Made by a program: the position numbers and the translations under genes. 64,000 nt of DNA, from the NCBI GenBank assembly GCA_014529385.2, contig CM043966.1, forward strand, positions 140,540,211 to 140,604,210, written 5' to 3'. The notes under the pieces are model-generated. The model had not been told where the DNA came from, searched no databases, and was given only the letters and a program-made list of their open reading frames with translations. The stretch comes from Adiantum capillus-veneris (taxonomy: Eukaryota; Streptophyta; Polypodiopsida; Polypodiales; Pteridaceae). Shown one piece after another: positions 1 to 11,290 of this stretch; position 1 is the first letter of the stretch; each line of letters begins with the position of its first letter.

Positions 1-330
1 GTTACACAAGGCCTTGCATAGTTGCATAAAAGACAAATAACTGGTGTCTAATGAGTCCTCTATGATGTTTGAGATCTACTTGTTGCAAGATCATGAACAT
101 GTATCTGTCTTGTTTTGGCATGAAAAGATTGTGAACATGGAAACCGCTTAAATCTCATGCATCACTTCAACAAGCAGCATGAAGTAGGCTCTAATGTGTA
201 GTATGAATCAGGCTCTCTTTGCTATATGCAATATGAAGTAGGCTCTAATGTGTAATCAATGATTCATCGAAACGCGACTTTGGAGTATACAAATTTATAG
301 AGTGAGCTTTCGTCCACCTCCTTTTGAAAG
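1..330. other. non-coding stretch with a short direct repeat
   Basis: No open frame of note. A 20-odd-bp phrase containing ATGAAGTAGGCTCTAATGTG occurs twice, near 180 and 232, about 50 bp apart. It may belong to the same decayed element as the coiled-coil fragment to its right. Confidence 0.3.
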
Positions 331-479
331 AAACTAAGAGATGGGAGAAATTAATTAAACAAGGTGAAAAATTCACTTTGACATAAAAGTCACTGTGTCT
401 CAAAGTGTGGTGATTGGCCATCAGGGACTTCAGAGTAGACTTTTTCTCTGCTAATTTTTCCTACACTTCAGTCGTGGCT

Positions 480-745
480 CCCTCAACAAATTGGTTTTCC
501 TCAATCAGTCTCTGCTTGTCCTTCTAGAGTTGGAAATGTCATGTTGCTGGGCGGCCATGATTCTGGTATCATTATTATGTTCGATATCCATCTGCAGTAT
601 CTTCTATCTGAGCTCAATCAACTCATTCTTGGCCTTTTCTAACTCATTCTTAGTCTCTTGAAACTCCATCTGAAGGGCCATGATTGCAGAGCCTGGAGTT
701 TGCTGATGGGCTTCAACTAGTTGTCTCATAGTGTTAACCATTGTA
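480..745 (-). pseudogene. coiled-coil ORF fragment, possible relative of element A third ORF
   Basis: Read on the minus strand, an ATG near 741 opens a frame of about 44 codons ending at an in-frame TAG near 610, and similar wording continues beyond it. The residues are a charged heptad-like coiled coil. The stretch NELEKAKNELIELR closely matches DELEAAKDELIELR in the coiled-coil part of the large ORF at 50,893-54,150. The match is short and coiled coils match by composition, so homology is inferred, not shown. The fragment lies just left of the Copia LTR at 760, which may have cut it. Confidence 0.35.
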
Positions 746-759
746 TTCTAGCTAGACAT

Positions 760-976
760 TGTTGGGTTAAAGGCACTGCCCGTTTGCCCAGGGCCGGACG
801 TCCGGTGTCCAACAGCCCGCCCACCGTGTGTACACACCCTTATTCTTCATATGAAGAAAGGAGCTCCTCACAACACTTCCAGAGGTTGCTCCACCCACAC
901 TCTCTTGCTTCTCCCCTTCCCCGCATGCACTGCACCTCACCGCGCACGCACGCATCCGTGCACATGTGCCCTCACA
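760..976 (+). repeat. Copia-type LTR, plus orientation (candidate 5' LTR)
   Basis: The segment starts TGTTGGGTTAAAGGC and ends CTCACA, giving TG...CA ends, and is followed two bases later by a Met-tRNA-like primer-binding site. Its start is the reverse complement of the end of the inverted LTR at 2131-2339, and the two share wording along their length. The sequence before it is not a polypurine tract, so this is a 5' or lone LTR. Confidence 0.65.
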
Positions 977-978
977 AG

Positions 979-990
979 TGGTATCAAATC
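979..990 (+). other. primer-binding site, Met-tRNA type
   Basis: TGGTATCAAATC differs by two bases from the usual plant Copia site TGGTATCAGAGC. It sits two bases after the LTR end. Confidence 0.6.
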
Positions 991-1426
991 TCCGACGACG
1001 AACTGCACGTGGGACTGTAGCCAATAGAGTGAGCAAAGAAAGCTTGAATTGGGGCAATTGAGCAGGAATCGAAGGTTGTGTGTGTATACAAACACACACG
1101 CACACACACTCAATAACAGGCTTGAGAGCTCTGCAATCATTGGAAGCAAAGGCTTGAGATCTCTACAACCGGACAAGACAGAGTTGACAAGCCAAGGTAA
1201 TTGAAAGCAAAAGTAGAACCGGATAGCATGTTTGGGTAGAGAAGCAAGGGGCTCAATTGCAAGCCTGTCGAGAAGGTAGGGCGGGCTCGGGCAATCAAAT
1301 CGGGTAGCAACTCCGGCTTTGGGAGATAATTCGAGCAATTGCTGACAGTGCTAGGAGATCTAGTCTTGCAGCGCGTAGCAGGAACAGTCGAGCATTGCAA
1401 AGCATCGAATTGTGTGGTGGTGGTGT

Positions 1427-1458
<32 letters not shown>

Positions 1459-1649
1459 CCCGTTGTCCGACAGCCCAATCCCGCCAAGCCCTATAAAAGT
1501 TGAACTATAGGGCAACAGAAGTTGATTTTTTTAATAAAAAAATTTGGACTCGCACTATAGTGTGTGCAAGAGCCCAATCCCGCCAAGCCCTTGACCACCC
1601 CCGACTGCTCGACCCCGCTCTATGTCCTGTTGTGAGAGAGAAAAAGCGA
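991..1649. other. non-coding leader-like DNA with AC repeats
   Basis: Follows the primer-binding site and could be the 5' leader of the Copia element. It holds short AC/TG runs near 1090-1110 and 1437-1458. No gag-like frame is visible. Confidence 0.3.
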
Positions 1650-1653
1650 GGGT

Positions 1654-1726
<73 letters not shown>
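1650..1726. repeat. (TG)n(AG)n compound microsatellite
   Basis: About 28 bp of TG followed by about 47 bp of AG. The open frames crossing it are artefacts of the dinucleotide repeat. Confidence 0.95.
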
Positions 1727-1728
<2 letters not shown>

Positions 1729-2130
1729 CAGCGCTTTGACACCTTCGTCTCGACATCGGAGACTCTCGTCTGGTGGTGGGAGGCAGCGTTGACATTGACG
1801 ACGATTAGAGCCGTTTCGACACTGACTTTAGGGATTTTCTTCAAGTCGCATCCATTCGGCACCGACGATCCTTTGCCCGGTTGAGAGCGTCTCTCTCGAA
1901 CAATTCTCTCAGCATTCCTCCTCTACGGCTTTGAGCATCAGCGATTAGCATCGCCTCAACACATCGATTTCGACACCCAACTTGGAATAGCTGACTAAAA
2001 GTGTCCAACTGATTCCATTTTTGCAACCACGATGGCTTGAGTTTTCTCTTGACAATTGAACTATCTCCGAGTTGTCACAAACAAATTTGGTTGCGCTGAT
2101 AATAGATGGCTCTGTTGCAACAATGATGTC

Positions 2131-2339
2131 TGTGAGCGCGTGTGCGCGGATGCATGCGTGCGTGGTGCGGTGCGGTGCATGAGGGGAAGGGGAGAAGCAC
2201 GAGAGTGTGGGTGGAGAAGAAGTGTTGTGAGGAGCTCCTTATTCTTCATATACAAAGAATAAGGGTATGTACACACGGTGGGTGGGAGGTCGGACACCAG
2301 ACTCCCCACGGGCAAAGGTGTAGTGCCTTTAACCCAACA
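2131..2339 (-). repeat. Copia-type LTR, minus orientation (3' LTR)
   Basis: Reads TGTTGGGTTAAAGGC from its right end on the minus strand and is related to the plus LTR at 760-976. Immediately upstream on the minus strand is a purine-rich tract AAGTGGGAGT, the usual Copia polypurine tract. It is therefore the 3' LTR of the minus-strand Copia remnant to its right. Confidence 0.65.
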
Positions 2340-2449
2340 AACTCCCACTTAAAGGCGATGCACCAATAAGTGAGACCTACTAGCTAAACTACTAGTATGT
2401 ACAAGAAACTAGGTGAAAGACTCTCTCAACCTATGCCCACTGGCTCACT

Positions 2450-3330
2450 CTGTTGATCTACACGCAACCATACCGGTCCACGCTAGAGCTTGCATGTAAG
2501 TCCTGCAGACAACTCTATTTAGTCTGCAAAGCTCCACAAAGTGTCATGCTAGTGTCAGTCACCGTATGACTGACAATCCTTGTTGCAAATGCTCCAACTT
2601 CAGTTGCTAGGTCGGGCCTTGACACTAGTAGGTCATCCATGAGATGCCCGAACACTGATGAAATCTGCACAAACATGGCTTTACTGGCCTCCCATGTGCT
2701 ATTTGCATGTACTTCATCATCAAGACTACTCATTGCGTATGGATGTGGCAACGCGGACACTGGGATGACTACGTCCTCTCATCCATAGGCAGAACTTTGT
2801 ATCTTGCCTCTAGCATGAACATATCAAAGAACTCCATGTATGTCATATCTATTTGTGTCTAGGGAATAGACCTGCTCTACCTCTGCTTGCACAAGCTCTG
2901 ACAACAGATGTTGTGTCTCACTAGAGCACTGCCGCTCTATCTCTGTCTCTACAGAGTCTACTAGCACGTCTTGCACAGCTAAATGATATGCCTCATGAGC
3001 ATGGTGGAGCTCACCCGCGAAGGAGACACGTCTCGTCTCTCGATCAAAGCATGCCAACAATAAAATCAAGACTCTGTCGTCTCGTACTGCTATCTACGTC
3101 TCAATTGAGGAACATAGCACACATGTCGTAGTGTGTATGATGCACCACTGCGCAAAAACAAACAAACATCTCCTACACCCTCTATGTCACATGTTGAACC
3201 ATCAACAAGTCGCACACAACCAAGTCTTCCACTAGAAAATGTGTTGAACCACTCACAACATGGTATGACATGGAAAACAGCATCGCTATCTAGTAACCAT
3301 TGTGGAGAAAGTGTGCTATACGTAGACGTA
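2450..3330 (-). pseudogene. internally deleted Copia polyprotein remnant
   Basis: On the minus strand the order is: a retropepsin remnant (about 3310-3090), where the active-site motif reads DSD instead of DSG and a YVPQLR phrase follows; a linker (3069-2824) with VSFAGELHHAHE; then a short reverse transcriptase/RNase H-border fragment (2760-2515) with the SRPDLA signature typical of Copia (usual form TRPDIA). The whole integrase and most of the reverse transcriptase are missing. The same compact order recurs at 59,325-60,212. Stops and frame changes make it non-functional. It ends at the 3' LTR at 2131-2339. Confidence 0.6.
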
Positions 3331-3339
3331 TCTGCAAGA

Positions 3340-4090
3340 GGTACACTTGAAGCATGACATCATCATCACTGGCATAGACTTCCACTCTAAGTGCCTCTCT
3401 AACATGTGTCAAAGCCGTATCTGCATCACACATACATCTTTGCTATTGTCTCATACGTCTGAAACAATGATGCCTAATGTGTCATGTGTGACAACAATGC
3501 GAACACCGCAAGTATCGGTAAGAACGAGACCATCTTCTCGCACTGTCACACATGTCTGCTGCCATAAGTGAGCCAAAATGTCAACAAAGTGGGAGATCGC
3601 TCGACCACTAGACAATCATGAAAACCATGACCACTTGCATCAAAATCAATGCTCGCATATGCATAAAACAACTCCACAATCTGCTATCTGCAAGCATAAA
3701 CTAGGACAAACTACTCAATCGAGCATAAAGCGCATAACCATATACACAAATAGAGAGAAAACTAGCTCAAAATGCATCCCACAAGAGAAACTGTCTGCAA
3801 AAATCTGCAAAAACCTGTGAAACGTGTGACTATCTATCTGTAGCCACACAAGCATACGCTAATCCTCACTCTTGCGAGAGTGGGTACAAGAACACCAAAC
3901 TATGTCCAAGCTGACAAAACCTGTCAAAGTGAGAGTAAACACTCGATCACTGTCAAAATGGAAATATATCAACCACTTTACAAGATGGCATAACACTGCA
4001 GACTTTTATGGCAAGAAGAAGGGGAAAGACAAACATAGTTTCCTTTGCAAAATGAGCCAAAACTCAACGCAAACCGCAAGCAAGAAAATT
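3340..4090. other. non-coding, probable Copia leader or gag remnant
   Basis: No recognisable protein. The phrase TCAAAGTGGGAGTAAAC and near relatives recur at about 3580, 3925 and in the tandem repeat that follows, so the stretch looks like decayed repeat units. Confidence 0.3.
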
Positions 4091-4490
4091 GTAGATAACT
4101 GTCAAAGTGGGAGTAAACTCGACCACTAAACCATTAGAGAGTAAATTGCAAATACACACAAAACATGGCGAGAATCTGAGGACAAATGGACAGAAGTTCC
4201 CTTGTATTTTGAGCAAAGTCTCAAAAAATCTCACCAAAAAGCTGCACCAAAGCAGACAGTGTCTCAGTAAACAGATCCACAAATCTGTAGATAACTATCA
4301 TAGTGGGAGTAAACTCAACCACTAAACCATCAAAGAGTAAATTGAGAATACGTGAAAAACATGGAGAGAATCTGAGGACAAACGGACAAAATTTCCCTTG
4401 TATTTTGAGCAAAATTTCAAAAAATCTCACCAAAAAGATGCACCAAAACAAACACTCGATGTCTCAGTAAAATAGATCCATAAATGGTCT
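4091..4490. repeat. 196-bp tandem repeat, two copies
   Basis: A unit starting GTAGATAACTGTCAAAGTGG at 4091 repeats from 4287, so the period is 196 bp. Both copies carry the phrases CTCACCAAAAAG and TTCCCTTGTATTTTGAGC, with scattered substitutions. Weaker partial copies lie upstream. Confidence 0.8.
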
Positions 4491-4499
4491 ACATACGCT

Positions 4500-5640
4500 C
4501 TCAAAAGCCTGGCAAAAGAGCTCATTCCTGACCGAGTGACTCGATGGACATACACCTGTCCAAAAACACCTGCGAACCTGCTACCTGCGAGCTATGCGAA
4601 GCTCAAGCTATATCCACAAATGCGTACATTGCATAAAACCGCATAAGACCGTAGCAAAAGCTCTTTGGAATGCTCACACAATCGTACATGAGCACTACAT
4701 GTGCTACATAATCCACACTGGAAAGACTATGAAACCTATGAGCATAACTACTGGGAAATTGGCACACACTATCTAACCGGTGAGTAACTCGTCGATCGAA
4801 AACACCATCCAAGAGTTGAGCATGCTCGAGGGAAAATCCACTCCGGAATGGGCCGTCGGAGTCGTATATGTTGTGTGTCGTCGAAGCCGAAAACTAGAGA
4901 ACTGTCAAAGCCAAAACACCGTGGAGAGTAACTAAGAGTAGGGGCCGCTATGGATGGGGGCTAGAGGAGATCAGATGCCGCTTCTTCTCGATCATCTCCT
5001 GCTGTGTCGAGGTCGGGATGTCGGGGTGTGGAGGATGTCCGTTGGAGCCAAAACTGCTCCAAAATGAAAGTGGGAGGGAAGCCGATGGCAAAGCTACACC
5101 AGAGGAGAACCAAACCACTCTTGCTCGCTCTCGCTAAGTTGAAGCCGAGGAAAAGATAGTTGATGTCGCCTTTCGCCAACCAGACGAAAGTGATCGCCGA
5201 AGCTGTAGCCGCTTGTGCTCGAAGCCAAGAAAACACTCGATGTCGCCTTCCGCCACAGGGCAGAAGCACCCTAGCCGAATAGCCGCTTGATCGGTGTCAA
5301 AACCGATATCGAGCCAATGTGAAGCGAAGCCGATGCCGAGTCACAAAAATCGGGTAATTAGAGTTAGTTGAGACCAGTCAAGACCACACTTTAGACAAGA
5401 CACATTGAAAGACAAAACTAAAACTAGAAATGATACTGAGGCTAGAACTAGAAATGGAAATAGACACTGAGACTCGGAATTGAAACTAGGATTATGTATT
5501 CATATGAGAATAAGTAGAATGTTGAGATGTAAGCTCAGTGGGTTTCAATTACAAGGGCATGTAGCTCCAAGAAGTGAAATACAAAGGAATGAACTCAACC
5601 CAAGACCGAAAGTCCATTAGAAGTCCTAGAAATCCCCAAA
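4500..5640. other. non-coding stretch, possible minus-strand retroelement leader
   Basis: No known protein is visible. Short phrases such as CGATGTCGCCTT and AAGCCGA recur at about 5160-5330. If the TATA-like motif at 5657 is real, this would be the transcribed leader of a minus-strand LTR element. Confidence 0.25.
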
Positions 5641-5656
5641 ATGATGTAATGGCCCC

Positions 5657-5667
5657 CTATTTATAGG
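5657..5667 (-). promoter_or_regulatory. candidate TATA box of a minus-strand LTR
   Basis: On the minus strand the sequence reads CCTATAAATAG, a good plant TATA box, in a context like an LTR U3/R border. Neither LTR end could be fixed, so the element is not defined. Confidence 0.35.
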
Positions 5668-5949
5668 TTTTGATTGGGCTCTGACTGCCTGCACAGAGTC
5701 TCATCTACTGTGGTAACTGTCCGTAATTACTACCTCTAGAAGCTCCTAGTCTAGCCACTGTCCAGTCGCCTGCTAAGGGTCATTCTTGCCATCTATACAA
5801 GGCCCGAACAAAGTGGTCATATTGGGCCTTTGTCATGGTTGGGTCTCATGGCATGGTCTATGCTGAGATTGTTATGTATTTTTTTGGTTTTTGCAATCAA
5901 TTCATTACTCACTTGTGGTGAGTATTGCCAAAAAAAAAAGTATAGTAAG

Positions 5950-8820
5950 CAATCCTTCACCAATTGGTGTCTCAGGTTTGTCAACAAATGATCCCTCTTG
6001 ACAGTTGGGACTTAGGGAGAATCCTTGGGGTAAGGGTTAAGTGGGCATGTTAGTTTATTACCATAATTAGCATTTATGCTCCTTGTGATGCTAAGGGGAG
6101 AGCCAAACTCTAGGTGGATTTGAGGGAGCAACCTCTTGAAGGATATTGGTGCATCATGGGGGATTTCAATATGGTGTGAGCTCAAAAGGACAAGATGGGA
6201 TCAGCCTATCGGCTCATTTTGAGAAGTCCAAATGGCAAGCTCTCTACAAGAAATGGGAACTACTTGATTTGTGGATTGCTGGTCTATACCGGCTCATTTT
6301 GAGAAGTCCAAATGGCAAGCTCTCTACAAGAAATGGGAACTACTTGATTTGTGGATTGCTGGTCTATGTAGTAGCTCTCCTGGCTTGCCGTACACAAGCC
6401 TCCAATATGCCAACACAACATCCCATTGGGATAGGTGCTACATCTCCCATTAGGAAAATTGGCTTCCCCCTTTTGTGGTGTTATGTGTTGATACCTCCAA
6501 TAGTATGTCAGATTACTTTCCCCTTAAGCTTTGCATAGACAGGGCTAGTAATGATGCTTGATCCTTGGAGGGGAAAAAGAAGAAACTCATCTCAAGGCAT
6601 TATCCCTTTAAGGAACCTCTTGTCAAATCCCTTACTAAGATGGCTCTCTGCAAACTAAGGCAGGATGTGGAAGGAGCTAACCCTCATGCCTGGTCCTCCT
6701 TGGTGCGTAGAATCCAATCAGTGATAAAACGAGCATGGTCTAAAGTGGAAAAGGATTGAGAGGCCACAAACAGGGAGTTTAAAGAAGAGTTAGAGGAGAT
6801 CTCCAAAAGAAAGCAAGAAGGAAGAGCTTTAGAGTTAGAGCACACAAGATGGCTTGAGGCCAAAGTGCTTCTCGTTGATTTGCAAGCTGAGGAGATCAAT
6901 AAGACCCAATTGTTGGCCAGAGAGCTGGCACTAAAACTTGACCCTACCAACCAGGCTCATTTCTTTAGAGCTCTCAAGGTCAAAAGAAGAAGGGAGTCTA
7001 TCAAAACTATCACTGACAAGAGGGGGAACATAGTAAGGGACCAGAATGCTATTGCCAAGCTCATGCTTGACCATCTCAATCAAATTATTGGTCAACCAAA
7101 ATATTTCTCTAAGGGGGTCAAGGGGTCGAGGAGGTCAAAGCCCTTCAGCTTGGTACTATCAAAAGTGGTGTAATGCCAACTGAAGCAAAAGCATTAGAGA
7201 GACCAATTTCATCAGTGAATGTTGGACTACCTTACATGCAATGGGGAAGGAAAATTCCCCCGTGTGGGATGGACTAATAACCGAATTCTTCAAAGAATTA
7301 TGGGAAGATATTAAAATTTTGAAAGCGAAGGTAGCAAACAAGGCTCTACTAGAGGGGCAATTGGACGCAAGCCTCAAAAGAGGGCTGATAAAACCTATTC
7401 CCAAGTTGGTCTGTTGCTCTTTGTTAAAACATTGGCATCCTATCTTCATGATGACAGTTGTATACAAGATCATTGCCAAGGTGATTGCTTTCCAACCTTG
7501 AACAGAATCATCACCTCCCACCAACATAAATTCATCAAAGGATGTTCTATATATGATAATATTGTGGCTACCATGGTTGGCATTGAGTATGCTAATTTCA
7601 CCAAGCAAGAATGTATCCTCCTTCAAATTGACCTAGGTAAGGCGTACGATAGGATCTTGTGGTCTTACATTGCGGCTGTCATGCAAGTTTTGAGGTTTGG
7701 ACCCAAAATGTGTGCAATAGTTCACACGCTTGGGGAGGGAGTTACTATGAGCTTCTTTTCAGTAATAGGATAGTCCGAATGTTTGAAGTCAAGTGATTGA
7801 TCAAGCAAGGCTACCCCTTGCCCCACTACTCTTTGTAATTGGCTCTCACCCTTTGGTAACCTCGCTCAAGGACAGTGTAACAAAAAGGGGAAATTCAAGT
7901 TTTGTCACTTGCTAAGCTGTTTGTAGATGATTCAATGCTCTTCCTTAAAGCCAAGTTAGAACTGATAAGATCTCTCAAAAGAGACTTGTTCGACCCCGTA
8001 GAATGGTCAGGGGAAGTTATTGGCAAGGGCACTATATTTAGGCACCTAGGTGCACCACGAGGGGTGGGCATCACAGATAAGCAGAGACGACTGGTTCCTG
8101 AGCAAGATCAATAGCATAATGAGAAAATGGGATTTTGTGCTCCTCCCCTTCCATAGTAGAGTCACTGTGATTGATCCCTTATATTTCATTTGTATCTTTG
8201 CTTCTAAAACTGAGCAAATTCAATTTAAGAGAATTTTTGAAGCCTATCAAACTAAACTTATGGAAAAGAAACACTAAATCCAAAACCCTTTGCTAATGGG
8301 GGAGATGGGAATGGGTAGCCAGACCAAAGAATTAAGGAGTCATTGGGATCATTGACCCATGGTGCATGAAGAAGCCTTGTGTGACAAACTAGTTGTCTCA
8401 TTGATGGACCAAAAGCAAGAATGGGCTATCATGGCCTGAGACATGATAAACAAAGCAACACTTGCCTCAAAATGGGGCACTTGGAAGGAGGCCACAATGT
8501 AGGACAAGCTTTTGATGCCTCTCTAGACATCCCTTAAGCTTGGTGGCTGCAGAAGGGAACTAGCACGAAAGTGTAACAAATCAGCTTCAACCTTGGAATG
8601 GGGGGAGAGTTTCAGATACTTCATGGACTCCTCTCTCAATTGGTCCCCATGGATCTTCAAACTTGGAAGGATTTCCTTGTGCTTTTTGTACGGAAGTGGC
8701 ATGTCGTCAGGTAAGCAACAAAGGAATCTCTAAACTTTCTCATCCTTGGGATGATAGAAACCTCTACTAGAAGGATGTGGATCATAGTACTGCATCATAA
8801 TTTTGGTTTGTACGCAAGGC
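5950..8820 (+). pseudogene. decayed LINE (non-LTR retrotransposon)
   Basis: Plus-strand remnants follow LINE order. An endonuclease part (about 6050-6370) has SIYAP and, further on, GDFN. A linker helix region follows (6565-7170). The reverse transcriptase (about 7240-8280) has GKAYDRILW and the catalytic signature LFVDDSMLF near 7918, where the usual A before DD is V. A C-terminal part (about 8340-8800) has DPWCMKKALCDKLV. Stops and frame changes are frequent throughout, and an 80-bp tandem duplication interrupts the endonuclease. No poly(A) tail or target duplication was found at the right end, where PPR sequence takes over. It is not functional. Confidence 0.8.
6210..6369. repeat. 80-bp tandem duplication inside the LINE endonuclease
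   Basis: The stretch starting CGGCTCATTTTGAGAAGTCC at 6210 repeats almost exactly from 6290. Because 80 is not a multiple of three, the copy shifts the frame. The near identity of the copies suggests a recent slip or duplication. Confidence 0.9.
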
Positions 8821-8899
8821 TTCTAGTCAGTAGACTATTGGAAGTGCTCTCATCCTCACCTTCACCTGTCTTCGGATCAGAAATAAATTACAGAGCCTA

Positions 8900-9753
8900 G
8901 CATTGGTCAAAGATCTTCTTGCCCTTGTCAAAATTGGACATATTCTACAATCAATGCATTCCAATCGACAACATCTCGGACAAGAAGCTCCTCTTGAGCA
9001 CTTTTTGTGCTTTATGAAGTGCACGACATTTTGCATACATGTCGACCAAGGCAGTGTGCTCTTCCCCTCCATGTAGAGGATATTGCTTCTTTCTTGGCAG
9101 TGCTCTACTGATTGCATCTGGAGAGAAACCCTTGCTTGGCATCTACCAAAAACAACCCAGAGCTTCTTGGCCAAGTTGGGCGTATCCTACAATCACTACA
9201 TTCCAAGCGACGATATCCCAGATAAGAAGCTCCTTGAAAAATTTTTGTGCTTTATGAAATGCATCATGTTTGGGATACATGCTGACGAAGGTAGTGCCAA
9301 ACACGACAATCCCTTTCAAAAACCCTTGCCTAATAATATCATAGTGAATTATTTTTCCCATATTAGCATCTTGTGTAATGCCACATGCCTTCAAGGTGCA
9401 AGTGCATGTGATTGCATTTGAAGAGATGCCCTCTCTTTGCATATACTAAAAACAGCTTAGAGCCACTTGACCATGAACCTTGTCATCAAGATGCATGCGT
9501 ATGTGATTACATATAGAGAGACACCCTCGCTTCACATCCACCAAAAAAAACCCACAACTTCTTGGCCCTGCCCAAGTTGGGCATATCTCGCAATTAGTGC
9601 ATTCCAAGAGACAACATCTCAATGAGGAAACTCCTCAAGAGATTTTTGTGCTTTATGAGTTGGACCACATTTGGCATGCATGCGAAGCACACCGTTTTCT
9701 TTCAGCAACCCTTGACTAACAATGCCATTGTGATTTCTTTTGCCCATATCAGC
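8900..9753 (-). pseudogene. PPR protein pseudogene, 3' part
   Basis: On the minus strand several pentatricopeptide repeat motifs are readable: DMYAKCRALHKAQKVL, a KACGIT block, and a block ending WNVVIVGYAQLGQEALGCF. The alternation of about 35-residue helices and the wording fit a PLS-type PPR protein, which in plants usually acts in organellar RNA processing or editing. Frames are broken by stops and small indels. No DYW domain is seen. The reading continues on the other side of the solo LTR, at 11,291-12,836, so both parts were one gene or gene copy. Confidence 0.75.
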
Positions 9754-10564
9754 TGATGGGGGCTTTTCACAAGCCAAGCTCCCATACCCCTCTTCTCTCG
9801 TCCTCACCCCATGAAAACCCCCTCTTAGGGAGGGAGTGATAAAAGGCATTGGAAAAAGTAAGAAAAAAATAAAGTATGATTATGTAAATATATAAGAAAG
9901 GTAAAATAGGCCACCTCATGCCTGCGGGGTAGCCCATCCCCACCTTGCCTCCTTTTTCTTCACTGTTGCCCCGCCGGGTGTCCCTTTTCCTCTCCTCCAC
10001 TCAAAAGGTCAACCCCCTCTCTCTTCCCCTTGTCCTTTCTCCTTTCTCTCTCCCTTGAAGCTACCCCACCCCCTGTCCTTACCAATAATGCACCCTAACT
10101 CACATGCCACCTCTCCTATCTTCCAAAACAGTATACCCCACCCCCCCTTTTCTCTCTCCTACACTCTCCCATGATCCAAATACCCCCCCCTCTCTCTAAA
10201 ATTCGAAATCTCTCTTGTCTTGTAGCCAGATGGCCTCCCCCACACTCACACACACTCAGTTTCACTGAAAAAGGTGCCCACAGACCCATCCCCACCCAGT
10301 GGTTACCTGATTTTCTTGTGTTCACACACATCTGCACACAGATTCACCTCTGAACACACTCCCCTCTCTCCCCTCTTGTAGTTACTTTATTCTCCATGTC
10401 ACCTCTCTTTTTTCCATTCACCCATCTCTCTCTTAGTCTCTCTCATGAGACTGCTGTTCTGGCACATATACACACAGCCAGACAAGTGGGGCCCACAGTC
10501 ACATGGCCTGTGTAGATAATTATTTCTTCATTTCTAAATTCTAGAATTTCTCCCCCCTCCTACC

Positions 10565-10574
10565 CTATATAAAG
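10565..10574 (+). promoter_or_regulatory. TATA box of the solo LTR
   Basis: CTATATAAAG, followed about 20 bp downstream by a CA-rich stretch where transcription could start. Confidence 0.55.
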
Positions 10575-10875
10575 AGGGGTCACCATCACACACACACACA
10601 CACAACATCACCAAAGAACACATTATGCATTGTGTGTGCCTAGTGCTCACACACACACCATCACCATCACCATCACCGCAATCACCATGCTTGTCTTGAG
10701 CATGACCTCTACACCCTTGGCTATGGAAGATGAAGGGCAACTAAATGAAGGATGATGGCCATAATCCTCGTGCGAGTCTTCTCCATCAACTCCCACCTAT
10801 CCGCCATGTGCTCTACCACTCTCTCCCTTCTCATTCCCCTACCCTATGCTCCCCATTTCATCGCCTAATTCTCTA

Positions 10876-10881
10876 AATAAA
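10876..10881 (+). terminator. poly(A) signal of the solo LTR
   Basis: AATAAA about 310 bp downstream of the TATA box, the order expected for the R region of an LTR. Confidence 0.45.
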
Positions 10882-11048
10882 GCTTGAGGTTTTGTGAGTA
10901 TGTTTTCTTGCAATGTTTTGCCCATGTGAGGTGTGCGGAATCGCCACCTAGTCTTGTGTTTTGGAGTGAGCTTGTGTATGTGTGAAGGGTGTGCGGATTC
11001 GCCATCCTTTTGTGGTGCCTAAGTACTAAGCCGCTATACCCCCTCCCT

Positions 11049-11078
11049 CACTCTCTCTCTCTCTCTCTCTCTCTCTCA
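11049..11078. repeat. (CT)n microsatellite
   Basis: About 30 bp of CT inside the 3' part of the solo LTR. Confidence 0.9.
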
Positions 11079-11290
11079 CTTGATCTCATTCCCTTTCCTC
11101 TTCATCATTACTCCCAAGCATCCATCTCTCTTGGATGAAAACTTTGTTATGGTGGTGTGTTGTTTGCGTCCTAGCCGCTGAAGCTAGGTGGTGCCCCATG
11201 TTTGCTTTACCATGACAGGCTCGAGGCACGCCATTCGGTCCCCGGTGTTTTACAGGCCGTCGGGGTTCGGGGTTCGCTTTGCTCCCGTCA

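Larger units (their letters stand above)
9754..11290 (+). mobile_element. solo LTR inserted in the PPR pseudogene
   Basis: PPR sequence stops after ATATCAGC at 9753 and resumes with CAGCATCGTC at 11,291. Between them is a 1537-bp segment with TG...CA ends that contains a TATA box and a downstream AATAAA signal in the same orientation. CAGC flanks both sides: a 4-bp match, or 5 bp with one mismatch. No internal coding region or second LTR is present, so this is best read as a solo LTR left by recombination. The left half is strongly pyrimidine-rich (about 9,950-10,480). The family is unknown. Confidence 0.7.

Noticed and set aside
1654-1884. Open frames of Arg-Glu, Ser-Leu, Cys-Val or Thr-His repeats (also at 14.2, 17.6, 19.1, 31.4, 32.3 and 63.6 kb)
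   Set aside because: They are translations of AG/TC and AC/TG microsatellites on both strands and have no coding support.
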